Assembly (NCBI GenBank): GCA_022822905.1
Contig: JAJDYE010000001.1
Coordinates: 1-39,595 of the forward strand
Length of the DNA stretch: 39,595 nucleotides
Origin: Acidimicrobiia bacterium
GTDB taxonomy: Bacteria > Actinomycetota > Acidimicrobiia > Acidimicrobiales > Bin134
Direction of reading: 5' to 3'
Positions within the stretch are counted from its first letter, which is position 1; each line of letters begins with the position of its first letter. Shown in pieces: positions 32,425 to 39,595 of this stretch. The position numbers and the translations under genes are program-made. The notes under the pieces were generated by a model that made no database searches, was not told the origin of the DNA, and worked only from the letters and a program-made list of their open reading frames with translations.

Positions 32425-34751
32425 TCACCTCTCGTATATCAGGCGCATGGGAAGCGGCCCTGGAGGCCACCGGGCCGGTCCTGACCGCGGCCACCGCCTT
32501 CAGCCTCATTCGGGTGTTTGAAGGGGATGGCTGGGTTCTGCCGGTGTACGTTGCCGCGGCGATAAGCCATCTGCTGGCCATCGCCATCCGCCGCATCGGT
32601 TGGGGAATGCTGGTTTCCACGCTGGCCAGTGGCGTCGGTTTGGTGCTGACGGTCACATGGTCCCACTACTGGAGCACCGTTTTCTGGGGCCTGCCCTTGG
32701 GAAGCACCTGGGCTGAGCTGGGCGACGATCTGGAGCAGGCCTGGACGGTATTCGGCGAAATCAGCCCCCCGGTGGCGCCGAGCGACGGCTTTATCGTGAG
32801 TGCTGTGGCCGCGTTGTGGCTGCTGGCCTTTGTCTACGACTGGGCCGCCATGAGAGCACGGGCTCTGTTCGAGCCGATGGTGCTGCCCATCGCCGCCACC
32901 GGCTTCGCGGGGTTGGTGGGCGGCGACCAACATCGAGCCCTGACCATCGGTGTGTTCACCGGGGCCCTGCTGTTGTTCGCCTCGATTCACCGAGTGGCGG
33001 CCCGAACTGCCGATGTCCGGTGGCTGGGGGGCGAGGGGCGAGCTTCGTCTGGGCGCCGGGCGCTATTGGCGGGAAGCTCGGCAATCGCAGCAGTTGCACT
33101 GGTCGGGGCCCTTGCCGCCGGCCCAGTTCTGGGCACCCAAGATGATCCGATCGTCGACCTGACCGAAGCCGTCAACCGGGGCCAGAGGACTTCGGGAAGG
33201 GTGGTGATCAGCCCCCTGGTCGACATCAGGGGCCGACTGGTGAATCAAGGCGATGCGGTGATGTTCCGGGTGCGGGCTGAAGATCGGTCTTATTGGCGGC
33301 TTACCTCGTTGGATCAATTCGACGGTCGGGTGTGGACTTCCCGAGCCGACTATGCCGCCGGACCCACGCAGTTGCCCACGCTCTTCCAGTCGGGCACCAG
33401 CGTGCTCGAGTCCGTCCAGCATTTCAGCATCGAGCAGTTGGGCGCAGTGTGGGTCCCCGCAGCCTTCGAACCCCGGTCGTTGACATCCGGAGCATCCGCA
33501 ACAATCGATATCAGCTACGAGCCCTCATCCTCCACCCTCATCGTGGGGCGATCGATGGTCAGCTCCAACGGTCTCACCTATACCGTGTCGTCCGCGTTGC
33601 CGCGATTCGACCCCGAGGCGCTCAAAGCCATCCCGCTTGATACCGCCATGATTCCCGAAGTGGAGTCATACACCGCGCTGCCATCCGACTTCAGTCCTCG
33701 GGTGCAGGACCTGGCTACCCAGCTGACTGCCGGAGCCGGTTCGGGCTATGAGCAGGCGCTGGCCCTACAGAACTTCTTCCGCAACGGGGACTTCATCTAT
33801 GACGCCAATGTGGCCCCCGGCCATTCCGAGAACCGCCTCGAGGAGTTCTTGAGCAACCGACGGGGATACTGCGAGCAGTTTGCCGGAACGTTCGCCGCCA
33901 TGGCCCGGTCGGTGGGCCTGCCAGCTCGAGTGGCGGTGGGCTTCACGGTGGGCGAAGCCGACCCCGACGACCCGAACCTCTACGTAGTCAGCGGAAGGCA
34001 CGCCCATGCTTGGCCCGAGGTGTATTTGGCCGGTGCGGGATGGGTAGCGTTCGAACCCACACCGGGCCGCGGCGCACCCGGTGCCCAGAACTACACCGGA
34101 ATAGCCGAGGACCAGGCCATCGGCGCCTCGGAAATCGCTCCGGCTGAGGATGACCCGAACCTCGATTCCCCGTTCACTCCCGACAACCCCACCGACTTCG
34201 AGAGCCTTTTCCCCCCTGAATCCCCGGACCTGGACAACCCCCTGGTCGATTTCGGGGGCAGCCGAGGCGGAGGGATGACCTGGACGATTTGGATAGCGAT
34301 ATTGGCCCCGGTGCTGGCCGTGCTGCTCATTCTGCTCATCCCCTGGTTCAAGCAGGTCCAAAGTCAGCGGCGATTCCTCAAGATCACTGGCAATCGGGGC
34401 AAGATCAGACTGCTGTGGACGGAAACGGTGGAATCACTGGCCCTCATCAACATGACCCCCCGATTAGACGAGACCTATGCCGAGTTTGCCCGTCGGGCCA
34501 TTGAGCAAGTCCCGCTTCACAGCCCCGACCTGCGGCAATTGGGCGAACTCGCCGCAGCCGCAACGTTCGCCCCCTCAGAGCCCAGCGATCGGAATCGGTG
34601 GCTGGCCCGGACATGGTCGCTGTCGGTGCGGGCCGAGGTGAACTTCCGGGTGAGCCGGGGGCAGAAGCTGGCCGCGGCCTTCAACCCTCAGCCGCTCTTC
34701 GGCTCGCGATGGCGAGGACGGCGCGGCCCGAGCTGGACCATTGGACCCTGA
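32421..34751 (+). CDS. TgpA-like membrane transglutaminase
   Basis: The 776-residue product has several N-terminal transmembrane helices (DUF3488/TgpA-type, to about 240), an extracytoplasmic transglutaminase-like domain, and another helix near 620 followed by a cytoplasmic DUF4129-like tail. The catalytic Cys484 lies in RRGYCEQFAGTFA and His529 in HAHAWPEVY. The third position reads FEPTPG with Glu545 where many relatives have Asp, a change also seen in homologs. Peptide cleavage, crosslinking or acyl transfer at the envelope is expected but unproven. Last gene of the MoxR operon; its stop is embedded in a triple short repeat. Confidence 0.87.
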   Translation: MITSRISGAWEAALEATGPVLTAATAFSLIRVFEGDGWVLPVYVAAAISHLLAIAIRRIGWGMLVSTLASGVGLVLTVTWSHYWSTVFWGLPLGSTWAELGDDLEQAWTVFGEISPPVAPSDGFIVSAVAALWLLAFVYDWAAMRARALFEPMVLPIAATGFAGLVGGDQHRALTIGVFTGALLLFASIHRVAARTADVRWLGGEGRASSGRRALLAGSSAIAAVALVGALAAGPVLGTQDDPIVDLTEAVNRGQRTSGRVVISPLVDIRGRLVNQGDAVMFRVRAEDRSYWRLTSLDQFDGRVWTSRADYAAGPTQLPTLFQSGTSVLESVQHFSIEQLGAVWVPAAFEPRSLTSGASATIDISYEPSSSTLIVGRSMVSSNGLTYTVSSALPRFDPEALKAIPLDTAMIPEVESYTALPSDFSPRVQDLATQLTAGAGSGYEQALALQNFFRNGDFIYDANVAPGHSENRLEEFLSNRRGYCEQFAGTFAAMARSVGLPARVAVGFTVGEADPDDPNLYVVSGRHAHAWPEVYLAGAGWVAFEPTPGRGAPGAQNYTGIAEDQAIGASEIAPAEDDPNLDSPFTPDNPTDFESLFPPESPDLDNPLVDFGGSRGGGMTWTIWIAILAPVLAVLLILLIPWFKQVQSQRRFLKITGNRGKIRLLWTETVESLALINMTPRLDETYAEFARRAIEQVPLHSPDLRQLGELAAAATFAPSEPSDRNRWLARTWSLSVRAEVNFRVSRGQKLAAAFNPQPLFGSRWRGRRGPSWTIGP

Positions 34752-34787
34752 TTGCTGGGCCTGATTTCTGGGGCCTGATTGCTGAGG
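34747..34787. repeat. three tandem 13-14-bp repeats spanning the gene stop
   Basis: CCTGATTGCTGGG (34747), CCTGATTTCTGGGG (34760) and CCTGATTGCTGAGG (34774) follow one another. The first contains the TGA of the transglutaminase gene; each later copy repeats the TGA. Confidence 0.85.
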
Positions 34788-34812
34788 CTTGTTTGCCGGC
34801 AGTCTGTCCGAG

Positions 34813-35208
34813 CTAGTCGCGCTCGGATTGCTCCGCGCCACCGCGACGCAGTCGATTGAGTATTCGACGGCCCGGTGAGCGCAAGTAGTTGCTCACGTCG
34901 CCACGGTTGATGCTGTCACTGATCTGTTGCAACCCGAACCGCCCAAGCTGACGCAGGTTGCTCCACCCCCACAGCGATGCCGCCAACATGACCAAGAAGC
35001 CAAGGAAAGACAGCCAGTACGAGGTGGAGAGGGTCAGGATCATGAACACCAGCCCCGCTATACAGCCCAGCACCGCCAGTCGGAGATTGCGGGCCGGATG
35101 GGTGAACACCGTGGTCCGGCCGACTTCGCGGGCCAGTGCGGGGTCGGTTTCATAGAGCCGTTCCTCTATTTCACTGAGGATGCGTTGCTCGTCCTCGGAA
35201 AGTGGCAC
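34813..35208 (-). CDS. DUF3040 family membrane protein
   Basis: The 131-residue product starts MPLSEDEQRILSEIEERLYETDP, the hallmark of DUF3040, of which only MPLSEDEQRILSEIE need be noted, followed by two transmembrane helices (about 44-60 and 64-84) and a basic cytoplasmic tail. The family is largely actinobacterial and of unknown function, often near cell-division and wall genes. The start is GTG 35208 with no Shine-Dalgarno. A perfect inverted repeat lies nine bases upstream. Confidence 0.85.
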   Translation of the reverse strand: MPLSEDEQRILSEIEERLYETDPALAREVGRTTVFTHPARNLRLAVLGCIAGLVFMILTLSTSYWLSFLGFLVMLAASLWGWSNLRQLGRFGLQQISDSINRGDVSNYLRSPGRRILNRLRRGGAEQSERD

Positions 35209-35216
35209 TTGCTAAG

Positions 35217-35242
35217 TGTCTCACAGGCCGACCCCTGAGACA
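35217..35242. promoter_or_regulatory. perfect 7-bp inverted repeat between dinB and DUF3040 gene
   Basis: TGTCTCA (35217-35223) and TGAGACA (35236-35242) are exact inverted repeats with a 12-base centre. It lies after the DinB stop and before the DUF3040 start, both on the minus strand. Lack of a T tract argues for a protein-binding site over a terminator. It does not match the actinobacterial LexA box. Confidence 0.4.
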
Positions 35243-35276
35243 ATGCCAGCTATCGGCGCCAAAGGGGTTGTCGGAC

Positions 35277-36518
35277 TCAACCCGGCCGGGTCCAGCCGGT
35301 TTGTCGAGGGCCCGTGTCGGCGATTCCTCCGGTGTGAATCGCCTCGGTTCCAAAGCGGTCTCTGATGCGGTCAACGGCCCGGTCCACGTCGTGCCATGAA
35401 GGAGCGCCGGCATCCTCCAGGGAAAGCTGACGCTGACCGGGATCTTCAAGCTCCGACACTCCTACCCCTATGAGGCGAACACCGGAGTCCACATCCACTT
35501 CCTCCAAGAGCCGCTTGGCCTCCCGGGCCAACACCACCCCCGAGTCAACCGGACTCGCCAGGGTGTGAGACCGGGTGATGGTGGTGAAATCCCCAAAGCG
35601 GACCTTGATGGTGACCGTCCGCCCCGCCACCCTTGCCGTCCGCAGCCGGGAGGCCACCGAATCGCTCAAAGCAACCAACTCCGCTCCAAGGGCGTCGTGG
35701 GTGTGCACGTCGCGGGGAAACGTCTTCTCATGGCTCATCGACTTGGGTGCTGTCTCGGGAATCACCGGACGGGGGTCCACCGCATTGGCCAAGCTGTGCA
35801 GATGCTGGCCGTGGGCCTTGCCGACGGCCTCCTCAAGGCGCTCAAGGGGAAACTGGGCCAACTCCCCGATAGTGGCGATCCCAATCCGGCTGAGGCGGGC
35901 CAAAGTGGCCGGGCCCACCCCCCAGATGTCGCTCACCGGGCGAGGGGCCAAGAACGCCCGCTCCTCGCCCACCGGCACCTCGAACACGCCCACCCCCTCC
36001 GACGGTCCCGACCGGGTGGGCTCGGGCTTGGCCAGCTTGGAGCCCAGTTTGGCCAAGAACTTGATCGCAGCCACCCCCACCGCGCAGTTGATGCCCTCTT
36101 CCCCGCGGACCTGTCCTCGGATCAAATGGCCTATCTCGACCGGCCCGCGATGGGCGCCGGCGACATCCAGAAAGGCCTCGTCCAGCGACAAGGGCTCGAC
36201 CAGCGGAGTGAACGACCGGAGGATGACCATGATGCGCCTGCTCACCTCCTGGTAGAGCTGGTGGTCGCCGGGCAAGAAGACGATCTCGGGGCACAGTCGG
36301 CGGGCCTGCCCTGCGGGCATGGCCGATGAGACCCCATACGATCGGGCCTCGTAGGAGGCCGACGCCACCACTCCCCGACTGCCCGAACCGCCTACTGCCA
36401 CCGGCAAGCCCCGCAACTCGGGACGCCGCAGCAGCTCTACCGACACAAAGAAGGCATCCATGTCCACGTGCAGGATGGTGCCCGATTGGGTAGCGCCGCT
36501 TTGAGTGCCCTGGGCCAT
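35277..36518 (-). CDS. dinB: DNA polymerase IV (Y-family)
   Basis: The 413-residue product has all Pol IV landmarks: HVDMDAFFVSVE with the first catalytic Asp (about 19), SYEARSYGV, SLDEAFLDV with the second acidic pair, the KFLAKLGSKLAKP finger-palm segment, and a helix-hairpin-helix WGVGPATLARLSRIGI. It copies past DNA lesions with low fidelity. QLSLED near the C-terminus could be a beta-clamp contact. ATG 36518 follows the NUDIX stop by 12 bp, so the two are probably co-transcribed. No SOS box was seen close by. Confidence 0.92.
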   Translation of the reverse strand: MAQGTQSGATQSGTILHVDMDAFFVSVELLRRPELRGLPVAVGGSGSRGVVASASYEARSYGVSSAMPAGQARRLCPEIVFLPGDHQLYQEVSRRIMVILRSFTPLVEPLSLDEAFLDVAGAHRGPVEIGHLIRGQVRGEEGINCAVGVAAIKFLAKLGSKLAKPEPTRSGPSEGVGVFEVPVGEERAFLAPRPVSDIWGVGPATLARLSRIGIATIGELAQFPLERLEEAVGKAHGQHLHSLANAVDPRPVIPETAPKSMSHEKTFPRDVHTHDALGAELVALSDSVASRLRTARVAGRTVTIKVRFGDFTTITRSHTLASPVDSGVVLAREAKRLLEEVDVDSGVRLIGVGVSELEDPGQRQLSLEDAGAPSWHDVDRAVDRIRDRFGTEAIHTGGIADTGPRQTGWTRPG

Positions 36519-36530
36519 TGCCGGATGGGA

Positions 36531-37043
36531 CTACGAGAGACGGGCCACGGTGAGGCCGTCGATCTCGGTGCCGGTCACCTGATAGCGATAGCTCAGCATC
36601 TGGCTGGGGCGCTGGCGGCACCATTCCAGCAGCGGCTCGCGTACCCAGCGAGGGCTCTGCACCAAGTGGGCCTCGCACTCTTCGTGATCGTAGAAATCAG
36701 CGTGCTCCACGATGCCGTCGGGATCCTCCAGCACAATCTCCCCGTTCCAGTCCACCGCCCGGTGGGCTTCCACTCGGAGGCGCCATCCCAGATCGGTGAA
36801 ATCCACGGTTATCTCATACAGCGGCCCCTCCCAAAGACTCACCTGGATGCCGGTCTCTTCCAGCACTTCCCGGCCCAGCGCCTCCAACAGGGTCTCTCCG
36901 GGATCGACCACCCCGCCGGGCGTGCTCCACTCCACTGAATCGTTCCGGCGCCGGTTCCGCACCAGCAGCAGTTGCTCCCCCCGCAAGACCACTCCCCCGG
37001 CCACCTCCCAATCCCGAACTCGCCCCGGCGCTGCCTCCGCCAC
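36531..37043 (-). CDS. NUDIX hydrolase
   Basis: The product (170 residues from GTG 37043) carries a full Nudix box: GGVVDPGETLLEALGREVLEETGIQV, key residues being G, the REVLEET core and the following G. It would hydrolyse a nucleoside diphosphate derivative, possibly a damaged nucleotide given that DNA polymerase IV follows 12 bp later. The start is uncertain: TTG codons at 37112 and 37088 are also in frame. GTG 37043 was preferred because the conserved domain begins soon after and a CATACT hexamer precedes it by six bases, as in leaderless genes here. Confidence 0.8.
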   Translation of the reverse strand: MAEAAPGRVRDWEVAGGVVLRGEQLLLVRNRRRNDSVEWSTPGGVVDPGETLLEALGREVLEETGIQVSLWEGPLYEITVDFTDLGWRLRVEAHRAVDWNGEIVLEDPDGIVEHADFYDHEECEAHLVQSPRWVREPLLEWCRQRPSQMLSYRYQVTGTEIDGLTVARLS

Positions 37044-37078
37044 TTCACCAGTATGGCCCGACCCAGCGACAACCTGCT

Positions 37079-37206
37079 CTGAGGTCAACCCAGAGTTCAG
37101 CCCTGAGGTCAACTCAGCAGCACAGGCATTGATGCTCGCCGTGGTCTGCTACGGAGAGGGCCCCGAGGCTCTGATGTCAGCCGGAGCTCAGCTCAGCAGC
37201 ACAGGC
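37079..37206. repeat. short direct repeats around the HNH gene end
   Basis: CTCAGCAGCACAGGC occurs at 37113-37127 and at 37192-37206. The second copy encodes the last codons of the HNH gene (minus strand, PVLLS) beside its stop; the first lies downstream. CTGAGGTCAAC also occurs twice (37079 and 37103) in the same spacer. Confidence 0.75.
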
Positions 37207-38468
37207 TCAACGTTGCAGGGCCGATGGTTGCTGACTCCTACATCGGGGAAGAGGTCACACTCGTGGGGAGGCGAATTGGATTTGGATTTCCAGGGTGGGA
37301 GATCGGCGCGAGGCTCGGGTGGCGGTCGCAACTCGTAGGTGCCGTTCTTGTTTCGATGCACTACCCAGCCGTCGTCGTGGATGCTGTGTTGGCAACTGGT
37401 GCACACCAGCACCAGGTTGTCGATGTCGGTGAGCCCGCCTCGGAACCATTCGGTGATGTGATGCACCTCGCACCAAGCGGCCGAGCGGCCGCAGCCGATG
37501 CAGTGCTTGTCCCGGACGATGAGAGCAGCCCGCTGGGCGTCGGTAGCCGAGCGGTACTTGCGCCCCAGCCACAGTTCCTGGCCCTCAGTGTCGAACAGGG
37601 CAGGCAGGATGTCGGCATTGCAGCCCAGCCGCAGAGCCTCAGACAGAGGCAGAGGCGTACCGTCGAGCAGGCGGGCATCGGCCAGCTTCTGCTTAAGCGA
37701 GTCCCAATCGGCGGTCACCACCAGGGTGGTGCCCTGCGGCTTGCGATCGCCAGTCTCGGCGCAGACCAGGTTCTCTAGGGCGTCGGCCAGGCGCTGGTTG
37801 AACGTTGCCTGATCGGCCGCCGCTTTGTCGCTCTGGTTGTTCCGCAGACGGCGTTCCTCATCGGCCAACGCAGCCTCGATCCGATTCCCGGCAACGGGAT
37901 CGAATCGGCCATTCAGGATGAACATGCCGTCGTCGGGCGACTTGAAGAAGCTCAAGTCGCGGCGCTCCCGCTGCTTGGCCATCAGCGACTTGCCGTCGTC
38001 GCCTGATTGCTCATGCTGGTGGTCGCGCAATGTCCGGGAGAAGGTGCCGAAGTCTTGGTGTCGGGCCGCTTCCACCAGCACGGTCTCGTCAACCGGCCCC
38101 TGGGAAGCGGCCTTGGCGATCTGGGTGGCGTGGGCCGCGGGAATGTCCCCGGCGCCCAGTGCATCGAGGGTTTCAGGAACCTGGGCAAACTGGGAGGCGG
38201 TTTCCACCTCCCGCCGGGCCTGCTGCTTGGAGGCCTGAAGCTCTTCAAGAGCCACCCGGCGGGCCAAACCCTTGCCTCCCCGATTGGAATACGCAACCAG
38301 CGTGGCCGTCTTCATCGCAGCCAGTCGAGCCTCAGCCTTCTTGATCAACCTAAGCCGCGCCCGCAACTCCGACAACGACAACCCGTCAACATCAACCACC
38401 TCCGGCCAAACCGCCCCAGAAGGCTCACGATCAGCCCGTTCCCCCTGTTCAAGAGGCCTAAACTCCAT
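37188..38468 (-). CDS. DUF222/HNH endonuclease domain protein (13E12 type)
   Basis: The 426-residue product combines a helical DUF222 N-terminal domain (LSELRARLRLIKKAEARLAAMK and later ALADALENL region) with a C-terminal HNH domain: CIGCGRSAAWCEVHHITEW, GGLTDIDNLVLVC and CQHSIHD, giving paired Cys, the HH catalytic motif and the final His. Such proteins are abundant in actinobacteria and behave like scattered, mobile-linked sequences; their targets are unknown. ATG 38468 lies seven bases after TATACT on the minus strand (38476-38481), so the start is probably leaderless. An unusually AT-rich spacer lies upstream. Confidence 0.87.
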   Translation of the reverse strand: MEFRPLEQGERADREPSGAVWPEVVDVDGLSLSELRARLRLIKKAEARLAAMKTATLVAYSNRGGKGLARRVALEELQASKQQARREVETASQFAQVPETLDALGAGDIPAAHATQIAKAASQGPVDETVLVEAARHQDFGTFSRTLRDHQHEQSGDDGKSLMAKQRERRDLSFFKSPDDGMFILNGRFDPVAGNRIEAALADEERRLRNNQSDKAAADQATFNQRLADALENLVCAETGDRKPQGTTLVVTADWDSLKQKLADARLLDGTPLPLSEALRLGCNADILPALFDTEGQELWLGRKYRSATDAQRAALIVRDKHCIGCGRSAAWCEVHHITEWFRGGLTDIDNLVLVCTSCQHSIHDDGWVVHRNKNGTYELRPPPEPRADLPPWKSKSNSPPHECDLFPDVGVSNHRPCNVEPVLLS

Positions 38469-38580
38469 AAATGCAAGTATACCGACCCCTGTGACAACAT
38501 CTCTCTGAATAAATGTGAATAGCTGAATCTATATCATAATTTATTGAATTTAACTTGAACATAAGTAATATGGCCTACAT
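38469..38580. other. AT-rich spacer upstream of the HNH gene
   Basis: About 110 bases, notably 38505-38575, are dominated by A and T in an otherwise GC-rich contig. It contains the TATACT (minus strand, 38476-38481) that could drive the HNH gene. No gene is visible; foreign DNA, a promoter region or an insertion scar are possible. Confidence 0.5.
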
Positions 38581-38619
38581 TCCCTACGGTTGGTCTCGGC
38601 CAGCAGGGGCTTTGGTTAG

Positions 38620-38802
38620 ACAGAACGCAGCTTCCGATTTCGCACTCCGACTGGACCAGGCACCTGGCCAGAGCGCTTTACCGTGCTCTATTCCGCCAAC
38701 GCCCCGAACAACGGCATCGTCAACCCATGTCGCACCACTCCCGACCCTAGTTTGAACACGGTCGGAGAAATTGCCGTTGCGGTCGGCCATGCGCTCGGGT
38801 AG
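38620..38802 (+). pseudogene. C-terminal remnant of an unidentified gene
   Basis: The frame from 38620 to the TAG at 38800-38802 reads as a plausible protein end, with WPERFTVLYSANAPNNG, NPCRTTPDPSLNTVG and VAVGHALG, and it has high third-position GC. A TAG closes it upstream, and no good start codon is present; the adjacent frame (38555 on) also looks partly coding (YGWSRPAGALVRQNA), so a frameshifted remnant is likely. It is followed 16 bp later by a terminator. I do not recognise the family. A real short gene starting at GTG 38683 is the alternative. Confidence 0.4.
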
Positions 38803-38818
38803 TCTGAACCTCAGTATT

Positions 38819-38862
38819 CCCCGCCTGGCCTGCTTTGCAGGGCATGGCGGGGCTATTTTTTC
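38819..38862 (+). terminator. terminator hairpin, first of a near-identical pair
   Basis: CCCCGCC (38819-38825) pairs with GGCGGGG (38846-38852), and CCTGC (38829-38833) with GCAGG (38837-38841) around a TTT loop; a T tract (CTATTTTTT) follows. It comes just after the remnant gene stop. Confidence 0.75.
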
Positions 38863-38929
38863 GCCGGCCTAGCCGAGCTTTTCCCACTCATGGTGAGCGG
38901 GGAGAGTTCGGTGGGCTGGCCCTACCCTT

Positions 38930-38974
38930 CCCCGCCTACCCTGCATCGCAGGGCGTGGCGGGGTTTTATTTTTT
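38930..38974 (+). terminator. terminator hairpin, second of a near-identical pair
   Basis: CCCCGCC (38930-38936) pairs with GGCGGGG (38957-38963), and CCTGC (38940-38944) with GCAGG (38948-38952) around an ATC loop; the tail TTTTATTTTTT follows. It ends seven bases before the NYN start codon, so it could act as an attenuator for that gene. Confidence 0.7.
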
Positions 38975-38980
38975 GGAGCC

Positions 38981-39490
38981 ATGCCTCGAACAAGGGTCGT
39001 CGTTTACGTCGACTACCAGAACGTCCAATACTGCGCCCGCGACATGTTCTGGCCTGCCGTTCCGGCGCCGCCGCGGACCGCAGGGCACGTAGATCCGCTC
39101 AAGTTGGGGAACCTGCTGTGCAGGCTCGGCCAGCCCGGCGACCCCGAACGGGTTCTAGCCGGCGTACGGGTGTACCGGGGCCAGCCCATCGCTGGACGCA
39201 GCAGAGAAAAAGCCCGCCGGTTCTATGACAGGCAAGTCTCCAGCTGGCGGCAAGCCCCAGGAGTGGAGGTCTTCACTCGGCCACTTCGGTACCACCGGGC
39301 CAAAAATCCCGACGGCACGGAATATTGGGCAGCGCGCGAAAAAGGGGTGGACGTGCTGATGGCCCTCGACATCTCCATCGGCGCCCGCAGCGACCTCTTC
39401 GACGTAGCGATCATCGCCTCCGCTGACACGGATCTGATACCAGCTCTTGAGGACGTGACCGGACCCCGTTTTTTGGTCCAGGTGTTATGA
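38981..39490 (+). CDS. NYN domain (LabA/DUF88-like) protein, truncated by an IS
   Basis: The 169-residue frame begins MPRTRVVVYVDYQNVQYCARD, whose VDYQN carries the first metal-binding Asp of the NYN/PIN-like RNase fold. EKGVDVLMALDI and ASADTDLIPALEDV give the remaining acidic residues. These domains cut RNA, for instance in antiviral, toxin or RNA-decay settings. After ALEDV the sequence changes to IS-end DNA, adding a short random tail (TGPRFLVQVL), so the last strands and helices of the domain are missing. GGAG at 38975-38978 is rather close to ATG 38981. It is probably inactive or unstable as encoded. Confidence 0.75.
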   Translation: MPRTRVVVYVDYQNVQYCARDMFWPAVPAPPRTAGHVDPLKLGNLLCRLGQPGDPERVLAGVRVYRGQPIAGRSREKARRFYDRQVSSWRQAPGVEVFTRPLRYHRAKNPDGTEYWAAREKGVDVLMALDISIGARSDLFDVAIIASADTDLIPALEDVTGPRFLVQVL

Positions 39491-39595
39491 GAGTTTTTTC
39501 GGGTTGTTTTTTGCCCATTGGTCTGCGTATTCGGCTGGGGTGAGCATGCCGAGCGCGGAGTGGGGGCGGTAGGTGTTGTAGTCGGTCCGCCAGTC
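39456..39595 (-). mobile_element. partial IS3-family insertion sequence at the contig end
   Basis: The transposase end is on the minus strand and the element continues beyond the window. The likely terminus is near 39456 (TGACCGGACCCC), where the NYN reading frame loses its family pattern; GGACC (39461) and GGTCC (39475) form a small hairpin inside the end. The exact edge and target duplication cannot be set without the other end. Confidence 0.75.
39485..39595 (-). CDS. IS3-family transposase, C-terminal part
   Basis: Thirty-six residues are visible, cut by the window end. DWRTDYNTYRPHSALG and MLTPAEYADQW are the classic C-terminal end of the DDE transposase OrfB of IS3-family elements, just after the catalytic Glu. 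The stop TAA is at 39485-39487, overlapping the last codons of the NYN frame on the other strand. IS481 transposases have a similar tail and are the alternative. Confidence 0.85.
   Translation of the reverse strand, partial: DWRTDYNTYRPHSALGMLTPAEYADQWAKNNPKKLS

Noticed and set aside
38777..38805. TTGCGG, 17-bp spacer, TAGTCT as a promoter for a ~50-nt RNA ending at the first terminator
   Set aside because: The boxes coincide with the end and stop codon of a coding-like frame, so the terminator more simply belongs to that remnant; a small RNA is not excluded.
38819..38974. Actinobacterial 6C RNA
   Set aside because: Two stem-loops are present, but their loops are TTT and ATC and lack the C-rich loops that define 6C RNA.

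Overview
The window looks like one contig from a high-GC actinobacterium, most plausibly an uncultured Acidimicrobiia-type lineage from a metagenome. The grounds are the GC-rich third codon positions, the many F420/FMN-type enzymes (a Ddn-like reductase, a PPOX-like protein, two luciferase-like monooxygenases), a DUF3040 protein, a DUF222-HNH (13E12-type) protein, and several genes whose start codon lies 6-9 nt after a -10-like hexamer, as in leaderless mRNAs. The lineage is inference: there is no rRNA or marker gene. Both ends are assembly limits: a 26-nt poly-G at the left and an insertion sequence cut off at the right. I found no tRNA, rRNA or CRISPR array.

Layout. 42-2402: a secreted Cys/Trp-rich RCC1-like repeat protein, visibly less GC-rich than the rest. 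2689-6538: a four-gene operon with an amidohydrolase, a second amidohydrolase-like protein that has lost key metal ligands, a Ddn-type F420 reductase, and a DegT-fold enzyme with His in place of the PLP lysine (E1/ColD-like). 6565-6939: an epoxide-hydrolase-like protein. 7093-13516: a choline/glycine betaine module (binding lipoprotein, BetA-like GMC oxidoreductase, TetR regulator, ProV-type ATPase, fused double ProW permease). 13538-16676: a PPOX-like protein and an acyl-CoA synthetase, divergent from a luciferase-like oxidoreductase.

16772-24204 is the most interesting block. It is a tightly coupled seven-gene operon: ROK regulator, M20 deacylase, sugar-binding lipoprotein, Rbs/Frc-type permease, YhfX-type PLP protein, single-domain sugar ABC ATPase and NagB. 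A palindrome overlies the -10 of its promoter. It reads as a self-regulated import and breakdown system for an N-acylated amino sugar or amino-sugar/amino-acid conjugate, with neither NagA nor an obvious kinase.

24212-29267: RibA, a second luciferase-like oxidoreductase, a zinc alcohol dehydrogenase overlapping a lipocalin-like protein gene, and an MFS exporter. 29375-34751: a DUF2889-like protein and a MoxR/DUF58/transglutaminase operon. 34813-38468: DUF3040, DNA polymerase IV, a NUDIX hydrolase and a DUF222-HNH protein. 38469-39595: an AT-rich spacer, a gene remnant, two nearly identical terminator hairpins, and a NYN-domain gene cut by an IS3-family element.

A recurrent oddity is short direct repeats in the intergenic spaces. 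In three cases they repeat the last codons and stop of the neighbouring gene just downstream of it.
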